Notes: a model not told the origin generated them from the sequence alone. A stretch of DNA of 64,000 bases from Pseudomonas rubra (GCF_028656935.1 NZ_JAMDGZ010000019.1:124001-188000); one strand, 5' to 3'. Counted from the first letter of the stretch, positions 47,797 to 56,533 are shown. Made by a program: numbers and translations.

Positions 47797-48327
47797 TTAC
47801 TCGGCCAGGTCCTGCTCCTCGATGGTCAGGTGATGGTTGGTGAACACACAGATGTCACCGGCAATGTTCAGTGCGGTCTCGGCGATTTCGCGGGCCGACA
47901 GGTCGGTCTTCTGCAGCAGGGCGCGAGCGGCGGCCTGGGCGTAGGCGCCACCGGAACCCATGGCGATCAGGCCATCTTCTGGTTCGACCACGTCACCGTT
48001 GCCGGTGATGATCAAGGAGGCGTCCTTGTTGGCGACGGCCAGCATGGCTTCCAGGCGGCTCAGGGAGCGGTCGGTACGCCATTCCTTGGCCAGCTCGACG
48101 GCAGCGCGGATCAAATGGCCCTGATGTTTCTCAAGCTGCCCTTCAAAGCGCTCGAACAGGGTGAAGGCATCGGCGGTGGCACCGGCGAAACCGGCGATGA
48201 CCTGGCCGTGGTACAGGCGGCGGACCTTCTTGGCGTTGCCTTTCATCACGGTGTTGCCGAGGGAAACCTGGCCGTCGCCGCCCATGACGACTTTGCCGTG
48301 GCGGCGAACTGAAACGATGGTGGTCAA
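47797..48327 (-). CDS. hslV: ATP-dependent protease peptidase subunit HslV
   Basis: Threonine peptidase of the HslVU complex, 176 residues. The start codon is TTG, chosen because the family begins [20 protein letters not shown] and the N-terminal Thr exposed after Met removal is the nucleophile; GGAGA lies seven bases ahead. Longer in-frame ATG starts would bury that Thr. [15 protein letters not shown] and [12 protein letters not shown] are family blocks. A strong heat-shock-type promoter lies just upstream. Confidence 0.95.
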   Translation of the reverse strand: MTTIVSVRRHGKVVMGGDGQVSLGNTVMKGNAKKVRRLYHGQVIAGFAGATADAFTLFERFEGQLEKHQGHLIRAAVELAKEWRTDRSLSRLEAMLAVANKDASLIITGNGDVVEPEDGLIAMGSGGAYAQAAARALLQKTDLSAREIAETALNIAGDICVFTNHHLTIEEQDLAE

Positions 48328-48372
48328 GGGAGAGTCTCCACGCAGCGGGGCGAAAATGCCTGATGCAGACTC

Positions 48373-48400
48373 ATATGGGGGTGCAGGGAAGGATTTCAAC
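48373..48400 (-). promoter_or_regulatory. Sigma32 (heat-shock) promoter of hslV
   Basis: Reverse strand: GTTGAAA, 13 bases, CCCCATAT. This agrees with the sigma32 consensus CTTGAAA-N11-16-CCCCATNT at all but the first base. It lies 46-73 bases upstream of the hslV TTG. Heat-shock control of hslVU is known in E. coli. Confidence 0.85.
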
Positions 48401-48424
48401 CTTACAGGATGAGCGGTATTGGCT

Positions 48425-48490
48425 ATCGCGGGGCAAGCCCGCTCCTACACGGATGGGTGAAATCCTGTGGGAGCGGGCTTGACCCGCGAT
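48425..48490. repeat. REP palindrome pair (CGGGG class, imperfect)
   Basis: ATCGCGGGGCAAGCCCGCTC and an inverse copy with one change (CTTGACCCGCGAT instead of CTTGCCCCGCGAT). It lies between the pyrX stop and the hslV promoter, in tandem genes on the reverse strand. Confidence 0.88.
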
Positions 48491-48504
48491 GTGGCAATGC
48501 AGAC

Positions 48505-49776
48505 TCAGGCTTCGTGGCTGATATGCCCATCGACCAAGGTATAACGCACCGCGCCTGGCAGGCAGTGGCCGATGAACGGGCAGTTGTCGCCTTTGGAACG
48601 CCACTGCTCGCCAGCAACGGTCGAGGCCTTGGCGTCGAACAGCACCAGGTCCGCCGCACCGCCAACCTTCAGTTCGCCCGCCGGCAGGCGCAGCGCCGCT
48701 GCAGGCCCTGCAGACAAACGTTGCAACAAAGTTGGCAGGTCCAGCAGGCCGTCTTCCACCAGGGTCATGGCCAGCGGCAGCAACACGTCGACACTGCTGA
48801 TGCCCGGTTCGGTCGCGCCGAACGGTGCCAGCTTGGCGTCGCGCTCGTGGGGCTGGTGGTGGCTGGAGATCGCCTGGATCACCCCGGACTTCACCGCAGC
48901 GCGCAGGCCGTCACGGTCGGCGCGGGTGCGCAGTGGCGGTTGCACGTGGTACAGGCTGGAAAAGTCGCGCAGCGCTTCATCGGTCAGAATCAGCTGGTAC
49001 AAGGCCACGTCTGCGGTGACCGGCAGGCCAAGCTCTTGGGCCTGTGCGATCAGCCGCGCACCGCGGGCGCTGGTCAGCTGGCTGAAGTGCGCGCGCACGC
49101 CGGTTTGTTCGACCAGCAGCAGGTTACGCGCCAGGGCCACGGTTTCGGCGGTTTCCGGAATGCCCGGCAAGCCGAGGAAGCTGGCCATGGCGCCTTCGTG
49201 GGCCAGGCCGTCCTGGGCCAGGTCGCGGTCCTGGGAATGGAAGATCACCGTCAGATCGAAGGTTGCGGCGTACTCCAGGGCGCGGGCCAGGGTACGGTTG
49301 TTGGCAAAGGCATTGAGGCCGTTGCCGAAGGCCACGCAGCCGGCGTCGCGCAGGGCGATCAGTTCGGCGAGCTGCTCGCCTTCCAGGCCTTTGCTCAGGG
49401 CGCCGATCGGGTAGACCTTGCTGTGCCCGGCTTCGCGGGCGCGGTCGAGGATCAGCTCGGCCACTGCCGAGGTGTCCAGCACTGGCTTGGTCTGTGGTGG
49501 GCAGCACAGGCTGGTGACGCCACCGGCAGCGGCGGCGCGGGTTTCGCTGGCAATACTGCCTTTGCGGCTGTAGCCGGGCTCGCGCAGGGCGACGTTGAGA
49601 TCGACCAGGCCGGGGGCGGCCACCAGGCCCTGGGCATCGATGCTGCGCGCAGGCTTGAAGCCTGCCGGAGCGGCGCCGATGGCAATGATCTTGCCGGCAT
49701 CGATGTGCAGGTCAGTGGTCTGGTCCAGGCCGCTCAGCGGGTTGATGACCCGGGCGCCGAGAATACTGAGGCTCAC
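48505..49776 (-). CDS. pyrX: Inactive dihydroorotase homologue PyrX (PyrC')
   Basis: A 423-residue dihydroorotase-fold protein that serves as the structural partner of PyrB in pseudomonad aspartate transcarbamoylase; a separate active PyrC is expected elsewhere. The zinc motif DxHxHxREPG reads [10 protein letters not shown] here, so both ligand histidines are replaced (N and A). The usual catalytic Asp region reads [14 protein letters not shown] near 307-320. It overlaps pyrB by four bases, matching the required co-assembly. Despite database names of dihydroorotase, activity should not be assumed. Confidence 0.93.
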   Translation of the reverse strand: MSLSILGARVINPLSGLDQTTDLHIDAGKIIAIGAAPAGFKPARSIDAQGLVAAPGLVDLNVALREPGYSRKGSIASETRAAAAGGVTSLCCPPQTKPVLDTSAVAELILDRAREAGHSKVYPIGALSKGLEGEQLAELIALRDAGCVAFGNGLNAFANNRTLARALEYAATFDLTVIFHSQDRDLAQDGLAHEGAMASFLGLPGIPETAETVALARNLLLVEQTGVRAHFSQLTSARGARLIAQAQELGLPVTADVALYQLILTDEALRDFSSLYHVQPPLRTRADRDGLRAAVKSGVIQAISSHHQPHERDAKLAPFGATEPGISSVDVLLPLAMTLVEDGLLDLPTLLQRLSAGPAAALRLPAGELKVGGAADLVLFDAKASTVAGEQWRSKGDNCPFIGHCLPGAVRYTLVDGHISHEA

Positions 49777-50777
49777 TGGGCGTTCTCCTGCTCGAATTGA
49801 CGTTGCGCGGTCTGTCCGCTCATGGCCATGGACAGCACCGCCATGCGCACGGCGATGCCGTAGGTGACCTGGTTGAGGATCACCGAGTGGGCGCCGTCGG
49901 CCACTGCCGACTCGATCTCCACGCCGCGGTTGATCGGCCCCGGGTGCATGACGATGGCATCCGGCTTGGCCCCAGCCAGGCGCGCGGTGGTCAGGCCGAA
50001 CAGGCGGTAGAACTCGCCTTCGCTGGGCAGCAGGCCACCGGCCATGCGCTCACGCTGCAGGCGCAGCATGATCACCACGTCGACGTCCTTGAGGCCTTGT
50101 TCCAGGTCTGTATAAACCTTCACGCCGTACTGCTCGATACCGATCGGCAGCAGGGTTTTCGGGCCGATGACGCGGATATCCGGGCAGCCCAGGGTTTTCA
50201 GCGCGAGCATGTTCGAGCGCGCCACCCGCGAGTGCAGGATGTCGCCGACGATCGCCACCGAGAGGTTCTCGAAACCGCCTTTGTGCCGACGAATGGTGAG
50301 CATGTCGAGCATGCCCTGGGTCGGGTGGGCGTGGCGGCCGTCGCCGCCGTTGATGATCGCCACCTCCGGGCACACGTGCTCGGCGATGAAGTGCGCAGCA
50401 CCCGAGTCGCCGTGACGCACGACGAACATGTCGGCGGCCATGGCTTCGAGGTTGCGCAGGGTGTCGAACAGGGTTTCGCCCTTGCTGGTCGAGGAGGTCG
50501 ACACGTTCAGGGTGATAACGTCGGCTGACAGCCGCTGGGCGGCCAGTTCGAAGGTGGTGCGGGTACGGGTGGAATTCTCGAAGAACACGTTGCAGACGGT
50601 CTTGCCGCGCAGCAACGGGACCTTCTTCACGGCCCGGGCGCCGACTTCGAGGAACGAGTCGGCAGTGTCGAGGATTTCGGTCAGCAGTTCGCGGGGCAAA
50701 CCGTCGAGCGAGAGAAAGTGGCGCAGCTGGCCCTGATCATTGAGCTGCAGCGGGCGCTTGGCGTCGATTGGCGTCAT
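49773..50777 (-). CDS. pyrB: Aspartate carbamoyltransferase catalytic subunit PyrB
   Basis: Joins carbamoyl phosphate and aspartate in pyrimidine synthesis. 334 residues; [15 protein letters not shown] near 70-84 binds carbamoyl phosphate, [10 protein letters not shown] near 151-160 and [12 protein letters not shown] near 290-301 complete the site. The extended N-terminus (residues 1-25) is typical of the pseudomonad PyrB that forms a dodecamer with PyrX and carries nucleotide control. It follows pyrR by 13 bases. Confidence 0.95.
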   Translation of the reverse strand: MTPIDAKRPLQLNDQGQLRHFLSLDGLPRELLTEILDTADSFLEVGARAVKKVPLLRGKTVCNVFFENSTRTRTTFELAAQRLSADVITLNVSTSSTSKGETLFDTLRNLEAMAADMFVVRHGDSGAAHFIAEHVCPEVAIINGGDGRHAHPTQGMLDMLTIRRHKGGFENLSVAIVGDILHSRVARSNMLALKTLGCPDIRVIGPKTLLPIGIEQYGVKVYTDLEQGLKDVDVVIMLRLQRERMAGGLLPSEGEFYRLFGLTTARLAGAKPDAIVMHPGPINRGVEIESAVADGAHSVILNQVTYGIAVRMAVLSMAMSGQTAQRQFEQENAQ

Positions 50778-50790
50778 CGCGGGGGACTCT

Positions 50791-51309
50791 TTAAAGGGCG
50801 GAGGCGCAGGGGAGGTCCTGGCGCTCGAGGGCGAGCGGTGCGGGTCCGGTCAATTTTACCCGTTCATGGGCGGCCAGCGACAGGGTGGCACCGACTACAT
50901 TCGGCCGGATCGGCAATTCACCGGCATCCAGGTCGAGCAGGCAGACCAGGGTCACGCTGGCCGGGCGGCCATAGTCGAACAGTTCGTTGAGGGCGGCGCG
51001 AATGGTACGCCCGCTCATCAGTACGTCGTCGATCAGCACCAGGTGCTGGCCTTCGATCTCGAAGGGCAAGTCTGACGGGCGCACCTGCGGGTGCAGGCCG
51101 TTCTGGCTGAAGTCGTCGCGGTAGAAGGAAACGTCGAGGGTGCCCAGGGCGGTGTCGCTGCCCAGCTCTTTCAGCAATGCCTGGGCAACCCAGACACCAC
51201 CGGTGCGGATACCGATGAAACGCGGTTCGGCAATGGCGCGCCGGGCCAGATGGGCACGAAGGTCGACAGCCATCTGCCGGATCAGTTCGGCGGGATTGGG
51301 TAGGCTCAT
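50791..51309 (-). CDS. pyrR: PyrR bifunctional regulator / uracil phosphoribosyltransferase
   Basis: 172 residues of the PyrR family: PRPP-binding loop [20 protein letters not shown] near 95-114 and [14 protein letters not shown] near 29-42. PyrR proteins bind pyr mRNA or act as UPRTases. In pseudomonads PyrR appears to regulate pyr genes by a mechanism unlike the Bacillus attenuator. I see no anti-terminator/terminator pair in the short gaps around it. Part of yqgE-ruvX-pyrR-pyrB-pyrX. Confidence 0.93.
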   Translation of the reverse strand: MSLPNPAELIRQMAVDLRAHLARRAIAEPRFIGIRTGGVWVAQALLKELGSDTALGTLDVSFYRDDFSQNGLHPQVRPSDLPFEIEGQHLVLIDDVLMSGRTIRAALNELFDYGRPASVTLVCLLDLDAGELPIRPNVVGATLSLAAHERVKLTGPAPLALERQDLPCASAL

Positions 51310-51371
51310 GCTTGCTCCTCAAGAGGCCGGGGAGCGGTGCGCTGGCCCGGCTTGAATGCGATGATCGGGTC

Positions 51372-51803
51372 TCAGGCCCCGGTATTGGCCTCCAGCCAGC
51401 CCTGCAGCAGCAAGGCGGCGGCAATCGCGTCCACCGGGTTGTCGCGGTAACTGCCGCGCTGGCCGCCACGGGCCATGCGTTCGCCCTTGGCCTCGAAGGT
51501 GGTCAGGCGTTCGTCGTGGGTGTGTACCGGCAGGTTGAAACGGCCATTGAGGCGGCGGGCGAATTTTTCTGCGCGCTCGCTCATTTCGCTGGGGCTGCCG
51601 TCCATGTTCAATGGCAGGCCGACCACCAGGGCATCGGGTTTCCACTCCTTGATCAGTTTTTCCACCTGGGCCCAGTCCGGCGTGCCGTTCTGCGCCTTGA
51701 GGGTGCACAGCTCGCGGGCCTGGCCGGTGATCACCTGGCCGACCGCGACGCCGATCTGGCGGCTGCCGTAATCAAAGCCCAGCAGCAGGCGTACTTCGGC
51801 CAT
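51372..51803 (-). CDS. ruvX: RuvX/YqgF Holliday-junction-resolvase-like nuclease
   Basis: 143 residues with an RNase H-like fold: LGFDYGSRQIGVAVGQ near 8-23 (first catalytic Asp), LVVGLPLNMDGSPSEM near 60-75 and HDERLTTFEA near 95-104, then DAIAAALLLQGWL. YqgF/RuvX takes part in 16S rRNA 5'-end maturation and resolves junctions in some bacteria. Its ATG overlaps the yqgE stop. Confidence 0.94.
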   Translation of the reverse strand: MAEVRLLLGFDYGSRQIGVAVGQVITGQARELCTLKAQNGTPDWAQVEKLIKEWKPDALVVGLPLNMDGSPSEMSERAEKFARRLNGRFNLPVHTHDERLTTFEAKGERMARGGQRGSYRDNPVDAIAAALLLQGWLEANTGA

Positions 51804-52372
51804 CAGGCGTGCCCCGCCTGGCTGGTCAGCAGGCTGAGGTTGATTCCCAGGCTGGCGGCGGCTGCGGCCAGGCGCTGTTCGCAGGCCATGCCGAAGATGA
51901 TCTCGGGGTCGAATTTGCAGTTCAGCCAGGCGTTGTCGGCCAGCTCCGCTTCCAGTTGCCCGGCTTCCCAGCCGGCATAACCGAGGGTGATCAGGCTCTT
52001 TTTCGGCCCAAGGCCGTCGGCAATGGCGAACAGCACGTCCTGGGAGGTGGTCAGCGACAGGCCATCGAGCTCGACGGTGGCCTGGAAGGTGCGGTCACTG
52101 GTGTGCAGGACGAAGCCGCGGTCGGTTTGCACCGGGCCGCCGGTGTAGATCGGGACGTGAATGCTGCTGGCGGGCGGCTCGACGTCCGTGCGCAGCTGTT
52201 CGAGGATATCGGCCAGGTTGAGCTCCAGCGGCCGGTTGACCACCAGTCCCATCGCCCCATTGGCGTTGTGCTCGACGATGTAGGTCAAGGTCTGCGCGAA
52301 GTTCGGGTCGGCCATGTGCGGCATGGCAATCAGGAACTGATGCTTGAGGTAATCCGGGCTGAGGTTCTTCAT
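51803..52372 (-). CDS. yqgE: UPF0301/AlgH family protein YqgE
   Basis: 189 residues from MKNLSPDYLKHQFLIAMPHM; an upstream ATG twelve codons earlier is unlikely. Hallmarks of the YqgE/AlgH fold are TLTYIVEHNANGAMGLVVNRP (24-45) and TLGYAGWEAGQLEAELADNAW near 133-153. The family is named for an alginate regulator in P. aeruginosa but its function is unsettled. First gene of the ruvX-pyr operon. Confidence 0.92.
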   Translation of the reverse strand: MKNLSPDYLKHQFLIAMPHMADPNFAQTLTYIVEHNANGAMGLVVNRPLELNLADILEQLRTDVEPPASSIHVPIYTGGPVQTDRGFVLHTSDRTFQATVELDGLSLTTSQDVLFAIADGLGPKKSLITLGYAGWEAGQLEAELADNAWLNCKFDPEIIFGMACEQRLAAAAASLGINLSLLTSQAGHA

Positions 52373-52400
52373 GGCTGATAGTGTGGCGGCGAGCGGCCAC

Positions 52401-52431
52401 GCTGACAAGGTGCTGCGATCACCTTGTCAGC
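52401..52431. terminator. Perfect 12-bp hairpin between the ankyrin gene and yqgE
   Basis: GCTGACAAGGTG and CACCTTGTCAGC are exact complements around a seven-base loop. It lies 13 bases past the ankyrin-gene stop and about 30 bases before the yqgE start, both leftward. No T-run follows, so termination would be weak; a regulator site is also possible. Confidence 0.5.
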
Positions 52432-52443
52432 TTTACTGTGGGG

Positions 52444-53424
52444 TTACTTGAACAGTTTGACCACTTCTTCGGTGTACAGGGTTGGCGACTCTTCAGCGGC
52501 CGACAGCACGTACTCCTGGACGGTCTTCTGCTTGGCCTGCGGGTACTTGGCCAGGTAACTCTCGGGGAACGCCGGTGCCTTGAGGCTTGCGCCGGCCTTG
52601 ATCAGCGCAGCGACGCAGTCCGGGTTGTCCATGCGGGCGGCTTCTTGCAGCGGTGTACCGACCGGGAAGGTGCCTTGTTGCTCGTGGTAGGCATCGATCG
52701 AGCTGCCTTTTTTCAGCAGCAGGGCGATGCGCTGGGCGGCTTGCGGGTCGGGCTGGCCGTTCATTTCAAAGGCGCGTTCGCAGACGTGATGCAGCGGCGT
52801 CGTGCCGGTCAGGGTTACCTGATACGGATTGGCGCCGGCAGCGACCAGCAGCTTGATCACTTCCAGGTTCGAGGCACCCGGTCCGGTCAGAGGGGTAAAG
52901 CCGTTCGGCCGCACCGCCTTGGCATCGGCGCCAGAAGCCAGCAACAGTTTGATCAATTCGGGTGAGCCCTTGCGTGCCGCAGTGTTCAGCGGTGTGGCGG
53001 AATCGCCCTGGGCGATCACGTTGACGTCGGCGCCGGCTTTAATCAGGCCCTTGACCATGCGCAGGTCGGCCTCGGAAGCCTTGGACTGTTCGGCCTGGTT
53101 GAGGACGAACAGCAGCAGGGTTTCGCCGTTCTCCTGGATCGGGGCTTTGGCGTCGATCTTCGGCAGGAACAACTCGAACGGCGCGACGATCTTGTAGGAG
53201 GCTGCCAGGAACATCGGCTGGCCTTTGGGATCGGCACCCTGGTCGAGCAGGGCCTGGATCTTGGCCAGGCGCGCCGGCGTTTCATCGTACTTGTATTCGC
53301 CGACTTCGTTGTAAAGCTGCTTCGACAGCTCGGCGGCGCTGGCGAAGGCTGCGCCAGGCAGTGCGCAAGCGGCCAGGGCCAAGGCCAAGGCAGCGGTTTT
53401 ACGGGCGAAACGGATGCGCGACAT
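52444..53424 (-). CDS. Exported ankyrin-repeat protein
   Basis: 326 residues. It starts [20 protein letters not shown] and continues ALPGAAFASAAEL, a signal peptide cut after AFA or ASA, so the protein should be periplasmic (a Cys in the peptide is not in a good lipobox). Ankyrin repeats are visible as TPLNTAARKGSPELIKLLLA, GFTPLTGPGASNLEVIKLLV, GTTPLHHVCERAFEMNG and TPLQEAARMDNPDCVAALIK, with GADPKG / GADVNV / GADAKA / GANPYQ turns. AGGA precedes the start. Partner unknown. It lies between tonB and yqgE on the same strand. Confidence 0.88.
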   Translation of the reverse strand: MSRIRFARKTAALALALAACALPGAAFASAAELSKQLYNEVGEYKYDETPARLAKIQALLDQGADPKGQPMFLAASYKIVAPFELFLPKIDAKAPIQENGETLLLFVLNQAEQSKASEADLRMVKGLIKAGADVNVIAQGDSATPLNTAARKGSPELIKLLLASGADAKAVRPNGFTPLTGPGASNLEVIKLLVAAGANPYQVTLTGTTPLHHVCERAFEMNGQPDPQAAQRIALLLKKGSSIDAYHEQQGTFPVGTPLQEAARMDNPDCVAALIKAGASLKAPAFPESYLAKYPQAKQKTVQEYVLSAAEESPTLYTEEVVKLFK

Positions 53425-53507
53425 CAAAAGAGTCCTTTCTTGGGGGGATATACGGGCGCGCATAATCGCAGCATGGCTATTGTTTTGCCATCAGGCGGAG
53501 CCTTAGA

Positions 53508-54413
53508 TCAGTTGCTTTGCAGTCGATCGCCGCGGGCGAAACGCCAGGTACGGATGATCTCCAGCCGGTCGATATCGGCAAGGTCGCCGGTAAACGGCGC
53601 GAACGGAGCGGCCAGGCGCACGATGCGTTGCGCAGCCTGGTCGAGCAGGGGCTGGCCGGAGGACTCCAGCACCAGCACTTCATACAACGAGCCGTCGCGG
53701 TTGATCGACACCATCAGCCGCAAGCTGCCATAGATCTGCTGGCGTCGGGCTTCGTCAGGGTAATTGAGGTTGCCGATGCGCTCGACCTTCTTGCGCCACT
53801 CATCCTTGTACCAGGCGCCCTTGTCGCGCATGGTCGAGGCGGCATTGAGGCGGTGGATGCGCGGACGTTTGGCATACAACTGTTGCTCATTGGACAGCTC
53901 GGCTTCTAGGCTGGCAATCTGGCTGGACAACTGCGAGCTGTCGAAATCCGGGGTCGCGGCCTTGGGTGTAGGCTGCGGCTTGCTTTCCTTGGGCCGGGTT
54001 TCGACTTTTTCCGGCTTTGGCGCCTTGGTTGCGACCACCGCTTTAGGCGGCGTCGGTTGTGGCTGCACCTCGGGCTTGGCGGCCGGGGGCGGGGTGACCT
54101 TGTTGATCTTGCTGTCCTGGAAGGGTGCCACTTCGGTGGTTTTCGGCAGCGCTTTCTTATCCAGGGTGCCGCTGCCTTGCTGGTTGTCCTGGGCCAGGTA
54201 GTCAGCTTTGCTCGGCGCCTTCTCGCTCTTGAAGGTGGCCAGGGTGATTTCCATGGTCCGGCGGATTTCTTCGGGCTTGGCGAAGGTGAAACCGACGCCG
54301 AGGATCAGCGCCAGGTGCAGCAGCGCCGCCAGGAACAGGGTAAAGCCCAGGCGGTCCACCGGGCGTACGCGGGGTGGAGAGAAGTCGGCAGGGATGTCAG
54401 CAGGAAGCGTCAT
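53508..54413 (-). CDS. tonB: Energy transducer TonB
   Basis: 301 residues: cytoplasmic N-terminus (about 1-22), one membrane span (about 23-45, LFLAALLHLALILGVGFTFA) and a Pro/Lys-rich periplasmic spacer (about 90-150, PPPAAKPEVQPQPTPPKAVV). The C-terminal TonB domain has YPDEARRQQIYGSLRLMVSI near 216-235 and VLESSGQPLLDQAA near 249-262. TonB proteins couple the proton gradient to outer-membrane receptors. ExbB/ExbD genes are not adjacent. No Fur box is obvious upstream, so this may be a secondary housekeeping TonB. Confidence 0.9.
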   Translation of the reverse strand: MTLPADIPADFSPPRVRPVDRLGFTLFLAALLHLALILGVGFTFAKPEEIRRTMEITLATFKSEKAPSKADYLAQDNQQGSGTLDKKALPKTTEVAPFQDSKINKVTPPPAAKPEVQPQPTPPKAVVATKAPKPEKVETRPKESKPQPTPKAATPDFDSSQLSSQIASLEAELSNEQQLYAKRPRIHRLNAASTMRDKGAWYKDEWRKKVERIGNLNYPDEARRQQIYGSLRLMVSINRDGSLYEVLVLESSGQPLLDQAAQRIVRLAAPFAPFTGDLADIDRLEIIRTWRFARGDRLQSN

Positions 54414-54522
54414 CAGGTATCCAGCAGCTGCAAAAACCGGGGAAAACCGGCAGAACAGGTGCCCAGGTCATAAAAACGACCGGCATGATACCCCACTCTG
54501 CGCGGTTGCTCCGCGTCGGTTG

Positions 54523-55476
54523 TCAGCGCGCCTTGAGCTTGCGATCAATGGCATCCATCAACAGCACGCCAATACGGGTGCCGAAGGCGTTATCGATTTC
54601 GCGGATGCAGGTCGGGCTGGTGACGTTGATTTCGGTCAGGTGTTCGCCGATCACGTCCAGGCCAACGAACAGCAGGCCCTTCTCGCGCAGGGTCGGGCCG
54701 ACCTGTGCAGCGATCCAGCGGTCGCGGTCGGTCAGCGGCCGGGCTTCGCCACGGCCACCGGCGGCCAGGTTGCCACGGGTTTCGCCAGACGCCGGAATGC
54801 GCGCCAGGCAGTAAGGCACCGGCTCACCATCGATCATCAGGATGCGCTTGTCGCCGTCCTTGATGGCCGGCAGATAGCCTTGCGCCATGATTTGCTGGGC
54901 GCCATTGGCGGTCAGGGTTTCGAGGATCACCGAGAGGTTCGGATCGCCCGGGCGATGGCGGAAGATCGAGGTGCCGCCCATGCCGTCCAGGGGCTTGAGG
55001 ATGGTGTCGCCCTGCTGGTTGACGAACTCGCGCAGGATATCGGCGCGGCGGCTGACCAAGGTCGGTGGGGTGCACTGCGGGAACAGTGTGGCGAACAGCT
55101 TCTCGTTGCAGTCGCGCAGGCTTTGCGGGCGGTTGACCACCAGCACCCCGGCGGCTTCGGCCTGCTCCAGCAGGTAGGTGCTGTAGACGAACTCCATGTC
55201 GAACGGCGGATCCTTGCGCATCAGGATCACGTCCAGCTCGCTCAGGGCGCTGTCTTGTTCTGCATCAAGCTCGAACCAGTGCTCGGGGTCGGCGAAGACT
55301 TTCAGTGGGCGCATGCGCGCACGGGCTTCACCGGCGCCTTGGTAGAGGTCCTGCTGTTCCATGTAAAACAGCGACCAGCCGCGCTCCTGGGCGGCCAGCA
55401 ACATGGCTAGCGAGCTGTCCTTTTTATAGGAAATGCGCGCAATGGGGTCCATGACAATCCCGAGGCGAACGCTCAT
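54523..55476 (-). CDS. gshB: Glutathione synthetase GshB
   Basis: ATP-grasp ligase adding glycine to gamma-glutamylcysteine. 317 residues; start MSVRLGIVMDPIARISYKKD, FVYSTYLLEQAE near 95-106, ILKPLDGMGGTSIFR near 158-172 for ATP binding and DVIGEHLTEINVTSPTCIRE near 273-292 for metal binding. Faces away from the pilG operon; the 227-base gap contains a -24/-12 element on the pilG side. Confidence 0.96.
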   Translation of the reverse strand: MSVRLGIVMDPIARISYKKDSSLAMLLAAQERGWSLFYMEQQDLYQGAGEARARMRPLKVFADPEHWFELDAEQDSALSELDVILMRKDPPFDMEFVYSTYLLEQAEAAGVLVVNRPQSLRDCNEKLFATLFPQCTPPTLVSRRADILREFVNQQGDTILKPLDGMGGTSIFRHRPGDPNLSVILETLTANGAQQIMAQGYLPAIKDGDKRILMIDGEPVPYCLARIPASGETRGNLAAGGRGEARPLTDRDRWIAAQVGPTLREKGLLFVGLDVIGEHLTEINVTSPTCIREIDNAFGTRIGVLLMDAIDRKLKAR

Positions 55477-55645
55477 GGGCTAAATCCTCTCAGCGGCAAT
55501 GGGCCGCATTGGCTCGAATGAAAAGTGGCGTCAGGGTGGCGCTCGCAGCGCTGGCGGTCAAGGGAAAAACGCATCCTGGCCAGTGCGTTGGCGGGCGTCG
55601 GCGCGGGCCGATGGAATGCACCCCCCAGAGTGTGCTAAAAAGGCC

Positions 55646-55661
55646 TGGCACGTGGCCTGCA
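55646..55661 (+). promoter_or_regulatory. Sigma54-like promoter of pilG
   Basis: TGGCACGTGGCCTGCA matches TGGCACG-N4-YTGCA without a mismatch in the -24 box, with GG and GC ten bases apart. It ends 42 bases before the pilG ATG, with a predicted start near 55672. The element also contains CACGTG and sits in a GGCC-rich repeat (GGCCTGGCACGTGGCC). Confidence 0.55.
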
Positions 55662-55703
55662 CGGCCTTCCAGGCGACGCTAGAGCAGCGATGGTAGAGCA
55701 ATT

Positions 55704-56114
55704 ATGGAACAGCCCGGCGCGGCATTGAAGGTAATGGTGATCGACGACTCCAAGACGATTCGCCGCACCGCTCAGATATTGCTCAGTGAAGCAGGATGTG
55801 AGGTCATTACGGCCATCGACGGTTTCGACGCCCTGGCCAAGATCATCGACCACCAGCCACAGATCATTTTCGTCGACGTGCTGATGCCGCGTCTGGACGG
55901 TTACCAGACCTGTGCCCTGATCAAGCAGAACAGCAGCTTCAAGGACACGCCGGTGATACTCCTGTCGTCCCGCGATGGCCTGTTCGACAAGGCCCGCGGC
56001 CGTGTCGTCGGATCTGATCAATTTTTGACCAAGCCTTTCAGCAAGGAAGAACTGCTGGATGCAATCCGCACCCATGTGCCCGGATTCGCCGCAGAAGAAC
56101 AACACGCACCCTGA
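55704..56114 (+). CDS. pilG: Response regulator PilG
   Basis: Single-domain CheY-like receiver of the type IV pilus Chp system. 136 residues; acidic pocket D14-D15, phospho-acceptor D58 in FVDVLMPRLDG, switch Thr/Ser in LLSSRDG and K107-type Lys in LTKPFSK. The N-terminal extension MEQPGAALK is typical. In P. aeruginosa PilG promotes pilus extension and cAMP production. First gene of pilGHIJ-chpA. Confidence 0.95.
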   Translation: MEQPGAALKVMVIDDSKTIRRTAQILLSEAGCEVITAIDGFDALAKIIDHQPQIIFVDVLMPRLDGYQTCALIKQNSSFKDTPVILLSSRDGLFDKARGRVVGSDQFLTKPFSKEELLDAIRTHVPGFAAEEQHAP

Positions 56115-56156
56115 CACTGCGTCTGCGCAGGCGTCTATTCCTTCATGGGGAACAGC

Positions 56157-56522
56157 ATGGCCCGAGTTCTGATCGTCGACGATTCGCCGACCGAAATGTA
56201 CAAACTGACCGGTATGCTCGAAAAACACGGGCATCAGGTGCTCAAGGCCGAAAACGGTGCCGACGGTGTGGCTCTGGCCCGTCACGAAAAGCCCGATGCG
56301 GTGCTGATGGACATCGTCATGCCCGGGGTCAATGGCTTCCAGGCTACCCGCCAGCTGAGCAAAGACCCTGAAACCGCGCACATCCCGGTGATCATCGTCA
56401 CCACCAAGGATCAGGAGACCGACAAGGTCTGGGGCCAGCGCCAGGGCGCCAAGGACTACCTGACCAAGCCGGTGGACGAAGACACCCTGATCAAGAAGCT
56501 CAACGACGTGCTCAAAGGTTGA
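56157..56522 (+). CDS. pilH: Response regulator PilH
   Basis: Second CheY-like receiver, 121 residues from MARVLIVDDSPTEMYK; an ATG four codons upstream is a weaker choice because GGGGA sits properly before this one. D8-D9 pocket, phospho-acceptor D52 in LMDIVMPGVNGF, and Lys in YLTKPVDE. In P. aeruginosa PilH favours pilus retraction or acts as a phosphate sink for PilG. Its stop lies at the start of pilI. Confidence 0.95.
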   Translation: MARVLIVDDSPTEMYKLTGMLEKHGHQVLKAENGADGVALARHEKPDAVLMDIVMPGVNGFQATRQLSKDPETAHIPVIIVTTKDQETDKVWGQRQGAKDYLTKPVDEDTLIKKLNDVLKG

Positions 56523-56533
56523 CCACCCGGCCC

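Noticed and set aside
55499..55696. Open frame of 65 codons between gshB and pilG
   Set aside because: Covers the pilG promoter element; no coding signature.
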